A DNA stretch of 64,000 nt from Dolichospermum compactum NIES-806. GTDB taxonomy: Bacteria > Cyanobacteriota > Cyanobacteriia > Cyanobacteriales > Nostocaceae. A program made the translations under genes and the position numbers. The stretch lies in NCBI RefSeq assembly GCF_002368115.1, contig NZ_AP018316.1:330522-394521 (forward strand), read 5' to 3'. The number at the start of each line of letters is the position of its first letter. The stretch's first letter is position 1. This document shows positions 17,397 through 25,679 of this stretch, piece after piece. The notes beneath the pieces are model-generated. The model did not search any database and had not been told where the DNA came from. It was given only the letters and a program-made list of their open reading frames with translations.

Positions 17397-18581
17397 TCAT
17401 TCTCCTAACTTTTCAAACAACTTCGCTAACATCACATTAGAAAATATAAAACCATCGGGATCGCTAAAACGCAACCTATCCCCAACAATCTTTACCCAAC
17501 CGTGAACAAAGTATGGTTGCAAAGAGCTTTGAATTTTCTCTACTTGATGATTGCCAAAGTTTGCGGCTAGGGAATTTAAACTGATTCCTTCGGCTAACCG
17601 TAACCCTAACATGAGAGTTTCCAATAAAACATCTGCCTGTGGGGTGACTTCACAATCAATCACAGCACCGTTTTTTAACCATTGGTAATATTCCTGGGTT
17701 TTGCGGGGACGGGTGAAGCGTTTACCATGAATATAGCTGGCTGCACCCATACCAAAACCATAATAAGGGCGATTTTGCCAATAAACTCGATTATGCTGGC
17801 ATTGGTGTCCTGGTTGGGCATAGTTGGAAATTTCGTAATGTTCGTACCCAGCATCTGTTAAGGTTTTTTGCCCCATTTGATACATTTTGACTGTGGTTTC
17901 ATCTGTGGGTAAAGGATGATCTCCCGGTTTGTAATAACGATTGAAGGCTGTTCCCGGTTCAATGGTCAGGTCATAGATGGAAATGTGAGTTGGTGTGGCT
18001 GCTACAGCTTGGGTTAAGGAATCTTGCCATTGTTCTAAAGATTGATGCGGTAAGCCAGAAATTAAGTCTAAGCTAAATTCGGGAATCTCGACCTTGTGAA
18101 TTAACTCTATAGCTGTAAATATATCTACAAGGGAATGCGATCGCCCAGCAGTTTTTAACAATTCTTCTTGAAAGGCTTGAACACCTAAACTGACCCGATT
18201 TACTCCTGAGTTACGATAACCGGCGATATGTGCGAAATCAAAAGTCCCTGGGTCAATTTCCATAGAAGTTTCTACCTTAGAGGCAATGCCAAATCGCTGT
18301 TCTAAGGTTGTCAATATAGATTGCAACTGTGCTGTTGATAATAACGAAGGAGTCCCACCACCAAAAAAAATTGTTTCTAAAGGTTGACCATAAGTTGGTG
18401 CAATCCTGATTTCTTGACATAAAACTTCAACATATTCGCCAATTGTCCCAGAATTTTCTCCCCGTGAGCGATCGCCCACCACAAATACCGGAAAATCGCA
18501 ATAAAAACACCGTCGCCGACAAAAGGGAATATGCACATAAGCAGAACGGGGAATCCCCCAACCAACATCTTTTTGACTCAT
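17397..18581 (-). CDS. hemW: Radical SAM heme chaperone HemW
   Basis: A radical-SAM protein formerly annotated as oxygen-independent coproporphyrinogen III oxidase. The 4Fe-4S motif is C21-x3-C25-x2-C28 (CRRRCFYC) and is followed by FFGGGTPSLL. HemN_C-type C-terminal domain. The extra cysteine found in true HemN is replaced (CDF after the motif, as in HemW), which favours heme delivery to respiratory proteins over porphyrinogen oxidation. Length 394 is usual. A monocistronic gene with about 240 bp of free upstream sequence. Confidence 0.9.
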   Translation of the reverse strand: MSQKDVGWGIPRSAYVHIPFCRRRCFYCDFPVFVVGDRSRGENSGTIGEYVEVLCQEIRIAPTYGQPLETIFFGGGTPSLLSTAQLQSILTTLEQRFGIASKVETSMEIDPGTFDFAHIAGYRNSGVNRVSLGVQAFQEELLKTAGRSHSLVDIFTAIELIHKVEIPEFSLDLISGLPHQSLEQWQDSLTQAVAATPTHISIYDLTIEPGTAFNRYYKPGDHPLPTDETTVKMYQMGQKTLTDAGYEHYEISNYAQPGHQCQHNRVYWQNRPYYGFGMGAASYIHGKRFTRPRKTQEYYQWLKNGAVIDCEVTPQADVLLETLMLGLRLAEGISLNSLAANFGNHQVEKIQSSLQPYFVHGWVKIVGDRLRFSDPDGFIFSNVMLAKLFEKLGE

Positions 18582-18823
18582 TCTGAAAAATAGTGAAGTT
18601 AATTTAATCTGACTGTTAAAAATAATGAAAATGAGGAGTTAGTTTACAACTTTTTATCCTTTTTCCCTAAAAATAAAAATAATATGCAGTAAAAACCCTT
18701 TAGTTATAATGTTGGCATATTCTGTCTGCCTGAACAGCTAAAATGATTCCATCACTAAAAAGGACTCAAGCAAGCATACTTTACTTTATCGAATAAATAT
18801 CGTTGTAGGAACATAACACAACC

Positions 18824-19900
18824 ATGCTGGATGTCATTATTATTCTCTCATTTATCTTGGCAGTGGCGGGGATAGGTTATTTCAGCACTGATCTACTCCC
18901 CCCAGGTACTCTCACTGGAGTTACCAATTTAGATGCCTTACGCTTAATTCTAGCCGTGTTTGCTGCCATTATTGGTGGTGCAGTCGGGCTGAGTTTCCAG
19001 ACTACATACCGTCGTCTAGAGTCGCAAGTTCGGGAAATGCCTCTAGAAGTTATTTTAACCCGTGCCATTGGTTTAGTAATTGGGCTATTACTCGCCAATC
19101 TCATGTTAGCGCCGCTATTTTTATTACCCATTCCCTCAGATTTTGGCTTTATCAAACCTCTTGTCGCTGTTGTTGGTAGTATCATCCTCTCTGTGACAGG
19201 GATGAATTTGGCAGATACTCACGGACGAGGTTTGTTAAGGTTAATTAACCCCAATACTGTTGAAAGCATGGTGGTGGAAGGAACTCTCAAACCTGCCAAC
19301 ACCAAAGTTTTAGATACTAGCTGCATTATAGATGGACGCATTGAAACATTACTAGAAACAGGATTTTTAGAAGGTTTAATTCTTGTCCCTCAATTTGTTT
19401 TACAAGAATTACAACAAGTGGCTGATGCGAGTAAGGATCAAAAGCGGGTGAGAGGAAGAAGAGGACTAGAAATTCTCAACCGCATTCGGGAAATTTATCC
19501 AGAACGCATTTTAATTAACCCTGTAGACTATGAAGACACTCCTACTGTTGATGCTAAATTAGTCCGTTTTGCTCAAGAAATCAATGGGACATTACTTACC
19601 AATGATTACAATTTATCTAAAGTCGCCAGTGTACAAAAAGTCCCAGTTTTGAATGTTCACGATTTAGTAAATGCCGTCCGTCCGACCTATTTACCTGGTG
19701 ATAATCTGGATTTGAAAATTCTCAAAGAAGGAAAAGAACCAACTCAAGGCATTGGCTATTTAGATGATGGAACAATGGTAGTAGTTGAAGAAGGTAGAGG
19801 TTATGTCGGTGGTGAATTGCGAGTAGTAGTTACCAGCGCCTTACAAACCTCCGCTGGGAGGATGATTTTTGCCAAACCCCAAGCTTCCGCCTTAGCGTAA
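18824..19900 (+). CDS. PIN/TRAM domain membrane protein (YacL-like)
   Basis: A 358-residue protein. The N-terminus has about four membrane helices (residues 2-20, 38-55, 80-103, 112-130), followed by a PIN-type nuclease domain (VLDTSCIIDGRIETLLETGF; further acidic residues in DASKDQ, VDAKLVRFA and LLTNDYNLSKVA) and a C-terminal TRAM domain (QGIGYLDDGTMVVVEEGRGY). It resembles Bacillus YacL and is conserved in cyanobacteria and plastid lineages. PIN domains cut RNA, but the substrate is unknown. Confidence 0.85.
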   Translation: MLDVIIILSFILAVAGIGYFSTDLLPPGTLTGVTNLDALRLILAVFAAIIGGAVGLSFQTTYRRLESQVREMPLEVILTRAIGLVIGLLLANLMLAPLFLLPIPSDFGFIKPLVAVVGSIILSVTGMNLADTHGRGLLRLINPNTVESMVVEGTLKPANTKVLDTSCIIDGRIETLLETGFLEGLILVPQFVLQELQQVADASKDQKRVRGRRGLEILNRIREIYPERILINPVDYEDTPTVDAKLVRFAQEINGTLLTNDYNLSKVASVQKVPVLNVHDLVNAVRPTYLPGDNLDLKILKEGKEPTQGIGYLDDGTMVVVEEGRGYVGGELRVVVTSALQTSAGRMIFAKPQASALA

Positions 19901-19905
19901 GGAAT

Positions 19906-20207
19906 ATGGCACGGAAAAATCGAGTTAAACTATGTAATCGGTGTGGGGAAACTGCACCGATCTTATATAGGGTTAAATATCTAGTACAGGTCGGCGGAAA
20001 TAAATAGACCATTCCAAACTACTGGAAAGCTCATTGTATATTCGTTTTGACTTTTGACTTTTGACTTTTGACTTTTGACGAACGCGAAGCGGTACTAGAA
20101 GGGGGGACTGGATTTTTGTTTATTCTCAATCTTGGTCTTCTGTAAGCAACAATAATTTATTTTATGTTTATGGTGGAACTTGGAAATCAAGTTTCATGAT
20201 TGCCTGA
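19906..20207 (+). pseudogene. Small zinc-ribbon protein gene, interrupted and decayed
   Basis: The N-terminal piece (ATG 19906) reads MARKNRVKLCNRCGETAPIL then YRVKY and stops at 20007-20009. The C-terminal piece, in another frame, reads GDWIFVYSQSWSSVSNNNLF then YVYGGTWKSS before TGA 20205-20207. Together they look like one about 60-residue protein with two CxxC knuckles. In the second knuckle both cysteines are replaced (VYSQS instead of VCxxC). A 118-bp insert separates the halves. The family is remembered, not verified. An AAGGA ribosome-binding site precedes the ATG, 5 bp after the PIN/TRAM gene. Confidence 0.6.
19981..20098. mobile_element. 118-bp insert with CTAGTAC/GTACTAG ends and CTTTTGA repeats
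   Basis: It begins CTAGTAC and ends GTACTAG. The right half has five CTTTTGA-type heptamers (20046-20080) and 'cgaacgcgaagcggtactag'. It separates the two halves of the zinc-ribbon gene. Similar heptamers ending in GCGGTACTA occur at 37290-37335, so this may be a small mobile unit. Confidence 0.55.
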
Positions 20208-20235
20208 GTGTCAGATGGTTGATATTCTCTGACTA

Positions 20236-21045
20236 TCATTGTTTTGTTTGCACAGGTTTGATATTTTTGGCTTTATAAAATGTTTCTAAACTATCAGTAT
20301 CGCCTACAAAACGCCAATGCCAAGGTTCATAACTGACACCTTGAAGATTATCTTTAGGAAAGGAAATTTCAAAACTAAACTTGGCCGCATTAGCTTGTAA
20401 CCACTGATAAGCTTTGGTATTATCAAAATTCGCTTGAAGGTTTGTGGCTGGGACTGTGCGATCGCCAATATCCACCGCATAACCTGTATGATGTTCACTA
20501 TGATTTGGTGGTGCGCTCAGGGCGGCTCTTTCTGCCGGAGTTTGATTACGCTGTGCGCTTACACCGAAAAACAACTGCTTTTGCTCCTGTACAGAACGAA
20601 AACCAGAAAGTGGCACTAAATTTACACCTGCACTTCTAGCAGCTTGTACCATTGCTTGAAACTTAACAGCAGCAGCTTTTCGCATTTTGATTCTACCGTC
20701 ACTAGTAATTGGGGCTAATTCTGATGCTGGTGCTTCTGAGTAAGGAAAATGTCCCAACACTGTATCATTATCATTATCACTAACTGGAGTATTGGTAGCT
20801 ACAGGTGTAGAACTAATTGGTGTAGCTAGAGAATTAGCAGTTGGCTTAGGTGTCGTCAACGAGAACAAAAAACCACTAGTCACAGCCAGCAGCAAAAATC
20901 CTGTTAATCCACCTATAATGAAAATCACAGGTTGGACTTTGATCTTACTTCCTGCATCATTTGTATCGCGTAAAGCTACTGGGATATCATCACCAGAGAG
21001 AGGGTAGGAATTGTGCGGTTTTTTAGGAAACCCAGCTTTATTCAA
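20236..21045 (-). CDS. D-alanyl-D-alanine carboxypeptidase, VanY/M15B family
   Basis: A 269-residue zinc peptidase trimming the terminal D-Ala of peptidoglycan stem peptides. An N-terminal cytoplasmic stretch is followed by one membrane segment (about residues 39-61), a Thr/Pro-rich linker and the M15 domain on the outer face. Zinc ligands are in SEHHTGYAVDIGD (SxHxxGxAxD) and EPWHWRF (ExxHxR type), and SGFRSVQEQKQLF is the substrate loop. Regulation and partner are not evident; it stands alone. Confidence 0.88.
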   Translation of the reverse strand: MNKAGFPKKPHNSYPLSGDDIPVALRDTNDAGSKIKVQPVIFIIGGLTGFLLLAVTSGFLFSLTTPKPTANSLATPISSTPVATNTPVSDNDNDTVLGHFPYSEAPASELAPITSDGRIKMRKAAAVKFQAMVQAARSAGVNLVPLSGFRSVQEQKQLFFGVSAQRNQTPAERAALSAPPNHSEHHTGYAVDIGDRTVPATNLQANFDNTKAYQWLQANAAKFSFEISFPKDNLQGVSYEPWHWRFVGDTDSLETFYKAKNIKPVQTKQ

Positions 21046-21109
21046 GTTTTTGCTCCTGTTTGTGTTTAATAGTTATTAAAGAAGAAAAGAGTTTTTTTAA
21101 TTCTTAATT

Positions 21110-22045
21110 TTGAATTATGGTGTAATTTTGATAAATCTTTTAGAACTATATATCAAGTTAGTGGGATTAATCCTAGTGGGATTTATACTGGGACGTAAAC
21201 TGCCTAATAATACTTCGACTTACGTAGGTCAGTTTCTCTATTGCGTGGGAGTACCCATCAGTATTATTGGTTTTTTAATACAAACAGATTTATCAGGACA
21301 GATTTGGATTGCACCGATAATAGCTCATTTTGCCATCTTTTTGGGGGCATTATTAGCTTGGTTAAGAATCAAAGCCCAAGCCTATCTTACTCATTCAGTT
21401 CCCCCCGCTACAACTCAAGGTAGTTTGATTCTAGCAGCAATGGTAGGTAATACAGGTTATCTGGGTTTTCCCATTACTTTAGCAATGGTAGGTAAAGAAT
21501 ATTTTGCCTGGGCTTTATTTTACGATATGTTGGGTTCGCTGTTTGGAGCTTATGGTTTAGGTGTGTTTCTTGCTGCTAAGTTTGGTAATAATATCCAAAA
21601 TCAGATGCAAATAGCAAAGGTAATTTTGATTAATCCGGCTTTATGGAGTTTTGGATTTGGCTTATTATTGCATCAAGTTACCCTTCCCTCCCCAGTGGTA
21701 TTTTGTTTGGAGAAATTGGCTTGGGGTGCAGTTGCCTTATCTTTGATGTTAATTGGTATGAGACTTTCCCAACTAAAATCTTGGCGAAAATTACCAGAAG
21801 CAGGAAGTAGTGTGTTCATTAAAATGCTATTAGTGCCGATGATTTTAGGTAGTATGCTATCGCTGTTTGGGGTGACAGGTAATGCAGCACAGGTGATAGT
21901 TTTGCAAATGGGTATGCCTCCAGCTTTGGCTACTTTGGTAATAGCAGAAACCTTTGATTTGGATAGAGATTTGGCTGTTACTGCTTTAGCTATGGGGATG
22001 ATAGTTTTGTTGTTTACTCTTCCTGTTTGGTTATGGTTGTTTTGA
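21110..22045 (+). CDS. AEC (auxin efflux carrier) family transporter
   Basis: A roughly 310-residue polytopic protein with about ten hydrophobic segments in two halves, the usual AEC layout, including GVPISIIGFL in the first half and the conserved GNTGYLGFPITLAMVG and MGMPPALATLVIAE segments. Substrates of bacterial members are often small organic acids, not inferred here. No ATG fits the N-terminus: the frame opens at TTG 21110, with a second TTG at 21128 as an alternative. The real start is uncertain. Confidence 0.78.
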   Translation: MNYGVILINLLELYIKLVGLILVGFILGRKLPNNTSTYVGQFLYCVGVPISIIGFLIQTDLSGQIWIAPIIAHFAIFLGALLAWLRIKAQAYLTHSVPPATTQGSLILAAMVGNTGYLGFPITLAMVGKEYFAWALFYDMLGSLFGAYGLGVFLAAKFGNNIQNQMQIAKVILINPALWSFGFGLLLHQVTLPSPVVFCLEKLAWGAVALSLMLIGMRLSQLKSWRKLPEAGSSVFIKMLLVPMILGSMLSLFGVTGNAAQVIVLQMGMPPALATLVIAETFDLDRDLAVTALAMGMIVLLFTLPVWLWLF

Positions 22046-22108
22046 AAATAAGTATCTTACCTGTACCCAATTCTGGGATGATGTATTAAAAACAATTCTA
22101 ATCGCTCA

Positions 22109-23803
22109 ATGCCTAAGCCGAATACCACAGCCCAAAAGACTCAAATCATTGAAGTTTTGACACGGGATTATTTTCCGATGATCCCTCAACTTCAGAGAAA
22201 TTGGACACCAGAACAACATTATAAAAATCGTTTAAGTCGTTCTTTGGCTGCATTTGCGATCGCTAATCTTGCTGATCTTACTCCTTCTCAAGCTGCTCAC
22301 TCGATTATCAATGGAGGAGATGATAATGGTATTGATGCAGTTTATTTTGATCGGGTTAATAATCGGCTTTGGTTAGTACAGGCTAAAGCGGGGAAAGCCC
22401 CAAATATGGGTGATAATAAGAAATTCTGTGATGGAATTAGGGATCTTGTCCATAAACGGTTTCAAAAATTTAATTCCAGTTTTTCACGCTTACAGCATGA
22501 TGTTGAAGATGCTTTAGACAGAAATGGAGTCAAAATAGTTGGTTGTAATATATATTTAGATGAAAGTTTGGGTTCTCATGTAGTTAATGATCTCAATCAA
22601 TTAGAAAATGAACTAAATAAGTTTGATTCGCGTTTTCAATGGCAAGATTTGAATATTAAAAATATTTATGGATGGTTGACAGCAAAACAAGAAAATGTAC
22701 CTATTGAGGTTAAATTGACTTTAGAAAAATGGAATTGTTTAGAACAGCCCAGAAAAGCTTTTTATGGATTAGTGAATGCTGCTGAACTAGCAGATTTATA
22801 TAAACAGCATAATAAATTATTATTCGAGAGAAATATCCGTTATTACCTGGGTACAGAAGATGTTAACCTAGCAATTGCTGAAACTGTTAAAGAACAACCA
22901 TCAGAACTTTTTTATCTCAATAATGGATTAACTATTACTTGTGCAAAAGTTAGTTTACCATCTGGACACAATCAGGACTCAACTCAATTTACTTTAGAGG
23001 GGTTTTCGATAGTCAATGGAGCGCAAACAGTGGGATCTATTGCATCTGTATTTAATGACAATCGTGCAATATCTCCCAATGACAATCGTGCAATATCTCC
23101 CAATGCAAAATTATTAGTTACCATCATTGAAGTAGGCACACAATCAGATACTATAGGTATAGAAATTACCAAAGCGAGAAATACACAAAATACAGTCCGT
23201 GATATTTATTTTGCAGCATTAGATCCCAATCAGGAACGGTTGCGGCAAGAATGTATGGTATCAAATATTGTTTATCAATATCGTCCATCAGCAGATAATC
23301 AAGATGCTATTACCATTGAACAAGCTGCAATAGCACTTGCTTGTTTTAGTGGTAATGCTGAAATAATTGTTGCAGCTAAGAAAAACTTGAATCTTTTGTA
23401 TAAGGATCATTATTCTACACTTTTTAGTAATGAACTTTCAGGAATTACACTTTGTCGTTATGTGCGTATATTTCAATATCTTGATCAGATTTTTGAAGAT
23501 TCTCGCAAAGCAGAAACAGAAACTCGACGTAAAAATTTCTATCAACATGGTAGATTGTTTATATTAGATATTTTATCAAGACGCTATAAATCTCTAATCA
23601 ATAAACCAGAAGTTAATTTATCTCAAGATTACTTGACTGAGTTTTCCAGAATTGGTATAGAAATTGCTGAGTTAATTTATACTCTTGCTGAATCTCAGTT
23701 TGCTAGTGATGAAAAGGGCTATCTTGCTATTTTTAGAAGTTTAACTGATGTTAAGTCTCTAACCAGTGCGGTGATGCAAGAATTGGCTAACAAGGATGCT
23801 TAG
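22109..23803 (+). CDS. AIPR family (abortive phage infection resistance) protein
   Basis: A 564-residue protein. The N-terminal third carries an Mrr-like PD-(D/E)xK nuclease signature: GGDDNGIDAVYFD with D76, and Q91-A-K93 (LVQAKAGK). The AIPR domain follows, with LFYLNNGLTITCAKV and GFSIVNGAQTVGSIAS. AIPR proteins are linked to phage resistance and are often next to restriction systems, as here (mod and res follow). A 24-bp tandem duplication at 23054-23101 repeats eight residues (NDNRAISP) in the AIPR domain without breaking the frame. Only one HIP1 site, near its 5' end. Whether it belongs functionally to the type III system is an inference. Confidence 0.85.
   Translation: MPKPNTTAQKTQIIEVLTRDYFPMIPQLQRNWTPEQHYKNRLSRSLAAFAIANLADLTPSQAAHSIINGGDDNGIDAVYFDRVNNRLWLVQAKAGKAPNMGDNKKFCDGIRDLVHKRFQKFNSSFSRLQHDVEDALDRNGVKIVGCNIYLDESLGSHVVNDLNQLENELNKFDSRFQWQDLNIKNIYGWLTAKQENVPIEVKLTLEKWNCLEQPRKAFYGLVNAAELADLYKQHNKLLFERNIRYYLGTEDVNLAIAETVKEQPSELFYLNNGLTITCAKVSLPSGHNQDSTQFTLEGFSIVNGAQTVGSIASVFNDNRAISPNDNRAISPNAKLLVTIIEVGTQSDTIGIEITKARNTQNTVRDIYFAALDPNQERLRQECMVSNIVYQYRPSADNQDAITIEQAAIALACFSGNAEIIVAAKKNLNLLYKDHYSTLFSNELSGITLCRYVRIFQYLDQIFEDSRKAETETRRKNFYQHGRLFILDILSRRYKSLINKPEVNLSQDYLTEFSRIGIEIAELIYTLAESQFASDEKGYLAIFRSLTDVKSLTSAVMQELANKDA
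23054..23101 (+). repeat. Perfect 24-bp tandem duplication inside the AIPR gene
   Basis: The unit that starts AATGACAATCGTG occurs twice in direct contact (23054-23077 and 23078-23101), duplicating NDNRAISP in frame. The identity of both units points to a recent event. Confidence 0.9.
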
Positions 23804-23825
23804 AAGATGTTGGGAAATTAGTAGA

Positions 23826-23950
23826 TATGAAAAACCTAACCCCCCTACCCCCCTTCCCTACAAGGGAAGGGGGATTACCAAAAAATATTGAGTATTCATT
23901 TTTATTCTTTTTCCCTCTCCTTGTAGGAGAGGGTAAGGGAGAGGTTTTTT
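23826..23950. repeat. Palindromic C/G-rich repeats between AIPR and mod
   Basis: Two palindromes: CCCCCTTCCCTACAAGGG around 23845-23872, and CCCTCTCCTTGTAGGAGAGGG at about 23920-23941, then AAGGGAGAGG. They occupy most of the 182-bp spacer and may terminate or attenuate transcription into mod. Confidence 0.6.
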
Positions 23951-23985
23951 AATATTTAACATTTGAGATAAAAGCTAAACTAATT

Positions 23986-25665
23986 ATGACTAAAAAACAG
24001 AGACTAGAACTTACATGGATTGGTAAAGAAATTCGCCCCAAATTAGAACCGCGAATTTTGCTGGAAGATTCTGAAAAATCTTATCATGCTACACATCGAG
24101 TCTGTGAAAATGATATTTTTGATAATCGTTTAATTCGTGGAGATAACTTATTAGCTCTCAAGGCTTTAGAACAGGAATTTACAGGAAAAGTTAAATGTAT
24201 TTTTATTGATCCTCCCTATAATACTGGTAACGCATTTCCCAACTACTATGATGATGGTTTAGAGCATTCCCGTTGGCTTTCTTTAATGAAAGATCGTTTA
24301 GAAATTATCTATAAGTTATTATCAGAAGATGGATCTTTATGGATAACAATTGATGATAATGAAGCACATTATTTAAAAGTAATGTGTGATGAAATTTTTG
24401 GAAGGAACTGTTTCATCACTTCATTTATATGGAAAAAGGTGGATAGCCCTAATGATAATAAAGTTCCAATTACACCTGATCATGAATACGTTCTCTGTTT
24501 CGCTAAAAATCCCAACTTAGTTAAATTTAAACAGAAACCTGATGACTCAATTCTCGAAGCTTATAGAAACCTTGATTCAGAGTCAGATCGTCCCTACAAA
24601 GATCGATTATTAAAAAAGAATGGCAAAAGCAGTCTTAGATCAGATAGACCATCAATGTTTTTCCCTGTTATTGCACCTGATGGCACAGAAGTTTTCCCAA
24701 TTCATGATGATGGTAGAGAAGCTTGCTGGGCAATGGGGAAAAAAGGGGTTGAAGATTTAGTAGCCAAAGGAAATTTAATTTGGAAACAGCGTGAACAAAA
24801 CGGTATAAAGCGATGGATTCCATACACAAGAGAATTTGCACCAGACAACCCTTCTCGTCCATATCCAACAATTTGGAATGATTTGGATACTACAAGACAA
24901 ACAAAAGCACACCAAAAGACGTTGTTTGGAGAAAATCAAGTATTTGATACACCAAAACCAGAAAATCTCATTTGCCGTATTTTACAAATGTCTACAGAAA
25001 GCGGTGATTTAGTATTAGATTCCTTTGCAGGTTCAGGAACAACAGGTGCAGTTGCACACAAAATGGGAAGACGCTGGATCATGATTGAACTAGGAGAACA
25101 TTGTCATACCCATATCATTCCCCGACTTAAAAAAGTAATTGATGGCGAAGATCAAGGTGGCATTAGCAAAGCAGTAAACTGGAAAGCTGGCGGCGGATTT
25201 CGTTATTATCGCCTTGCACCATCACTGTTAGAAAAAGACAAATGGGGTAACTGGATTATTAATAAAGAATATAACCCCGCCATGTTAGCCGAAGCACTCT
25301 GCAAAATTGAAGGCTTTACATACTCACCATCAGATACATTTTATTGGCAACATGGTTATTCTACAGAACGAGATTTTATTTATGTCACTACCCAAAATCT
25401 CAGTCATGAACAATTATCTCAACTTGCTGATGAAGTAGGACAAGAACGCACATTATTAGTTTTATGTAGTGCTTTTCGTGGCAAAGTTGATACATTCCCA
25501 AATCTGACCATTAAAAAAATTCCTCAACAAATTCTTTCACGTTGTGAATGGGGACACGATGATTACAGTTTAAAAACTGAAAACCTGCCTAAAGCAACTC
25601 CAAAAATTGAACAACCATCACCACAAAAACCACAACAACAGCATATACAACAATCATTATTTTAG
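23986..25665 (+). CDS. mod: Type III restriction-modification system methyltransferase (Mod)
   Basis: A 559-residue beta-class adenine-N6 DNA methyltransferase. The catalytic motif DPPYNTGN (D75-Y78) precedes the SAM motif FAGSGTTG (about 347-354), the order typical of type III Mod subunits. Target recognition should lie in between, about residues 140-330. The Mod subunit supplies sequence specificity for both methylation and cleavage. It is followed after 14 bp by res. No HIP1 site. The recognition sequence is unknown. Confidence 0.92.
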   Translation: MTKKQRLELTWIGKEIRPKLEPRILLEDSEKSYHATHRVCENDIFDNRLIRGDNLLALKALEQEFTGKVKCIFIDPPYNTGNAFPNYYDDGLEHSRWLSLMKDRLEIIYKLLSEDGSLWITIDDNEAHYLKVMCDEIFGRNCFITSFIWKKVDSPNDNKVPITPDHEYVLCFAKNPNLVKFKQKPDDSILEAYRNLDSESDRPYKDRLLKKNGKSSLRSDRPSMFFPVIAPDGTEVFPIHDDGREACWAMGKKGVEDLVAKGNLIWKQREQNGIKRWIPYTREFAPDNPSRPYPTIWNDLDTTRQTKAHQKTLFGENQVFDTPKPENLICRILQMSTESGDLVLDSFAGSGTTGAVAHKMGRRWIMIELGEHCHTHIIPRLKKVIDGEDQGGISKAVNWKAGGGFRYYRLAPSLLEKDKWGNWIINKEYNPAMLAEALCKIEGFTYSPSDTFYWQHGYSTERDFIYVTTQNLSHEQLSQLADEVGQERTLLVLCSAFRGKVDTFPNLTIKKIPQQILSRCEWGHDDYSLKTENLPKATPKIEQPSPQKPQQQHIQQSLF

Positions 25666-25679
25666 ATGGATAACATACA

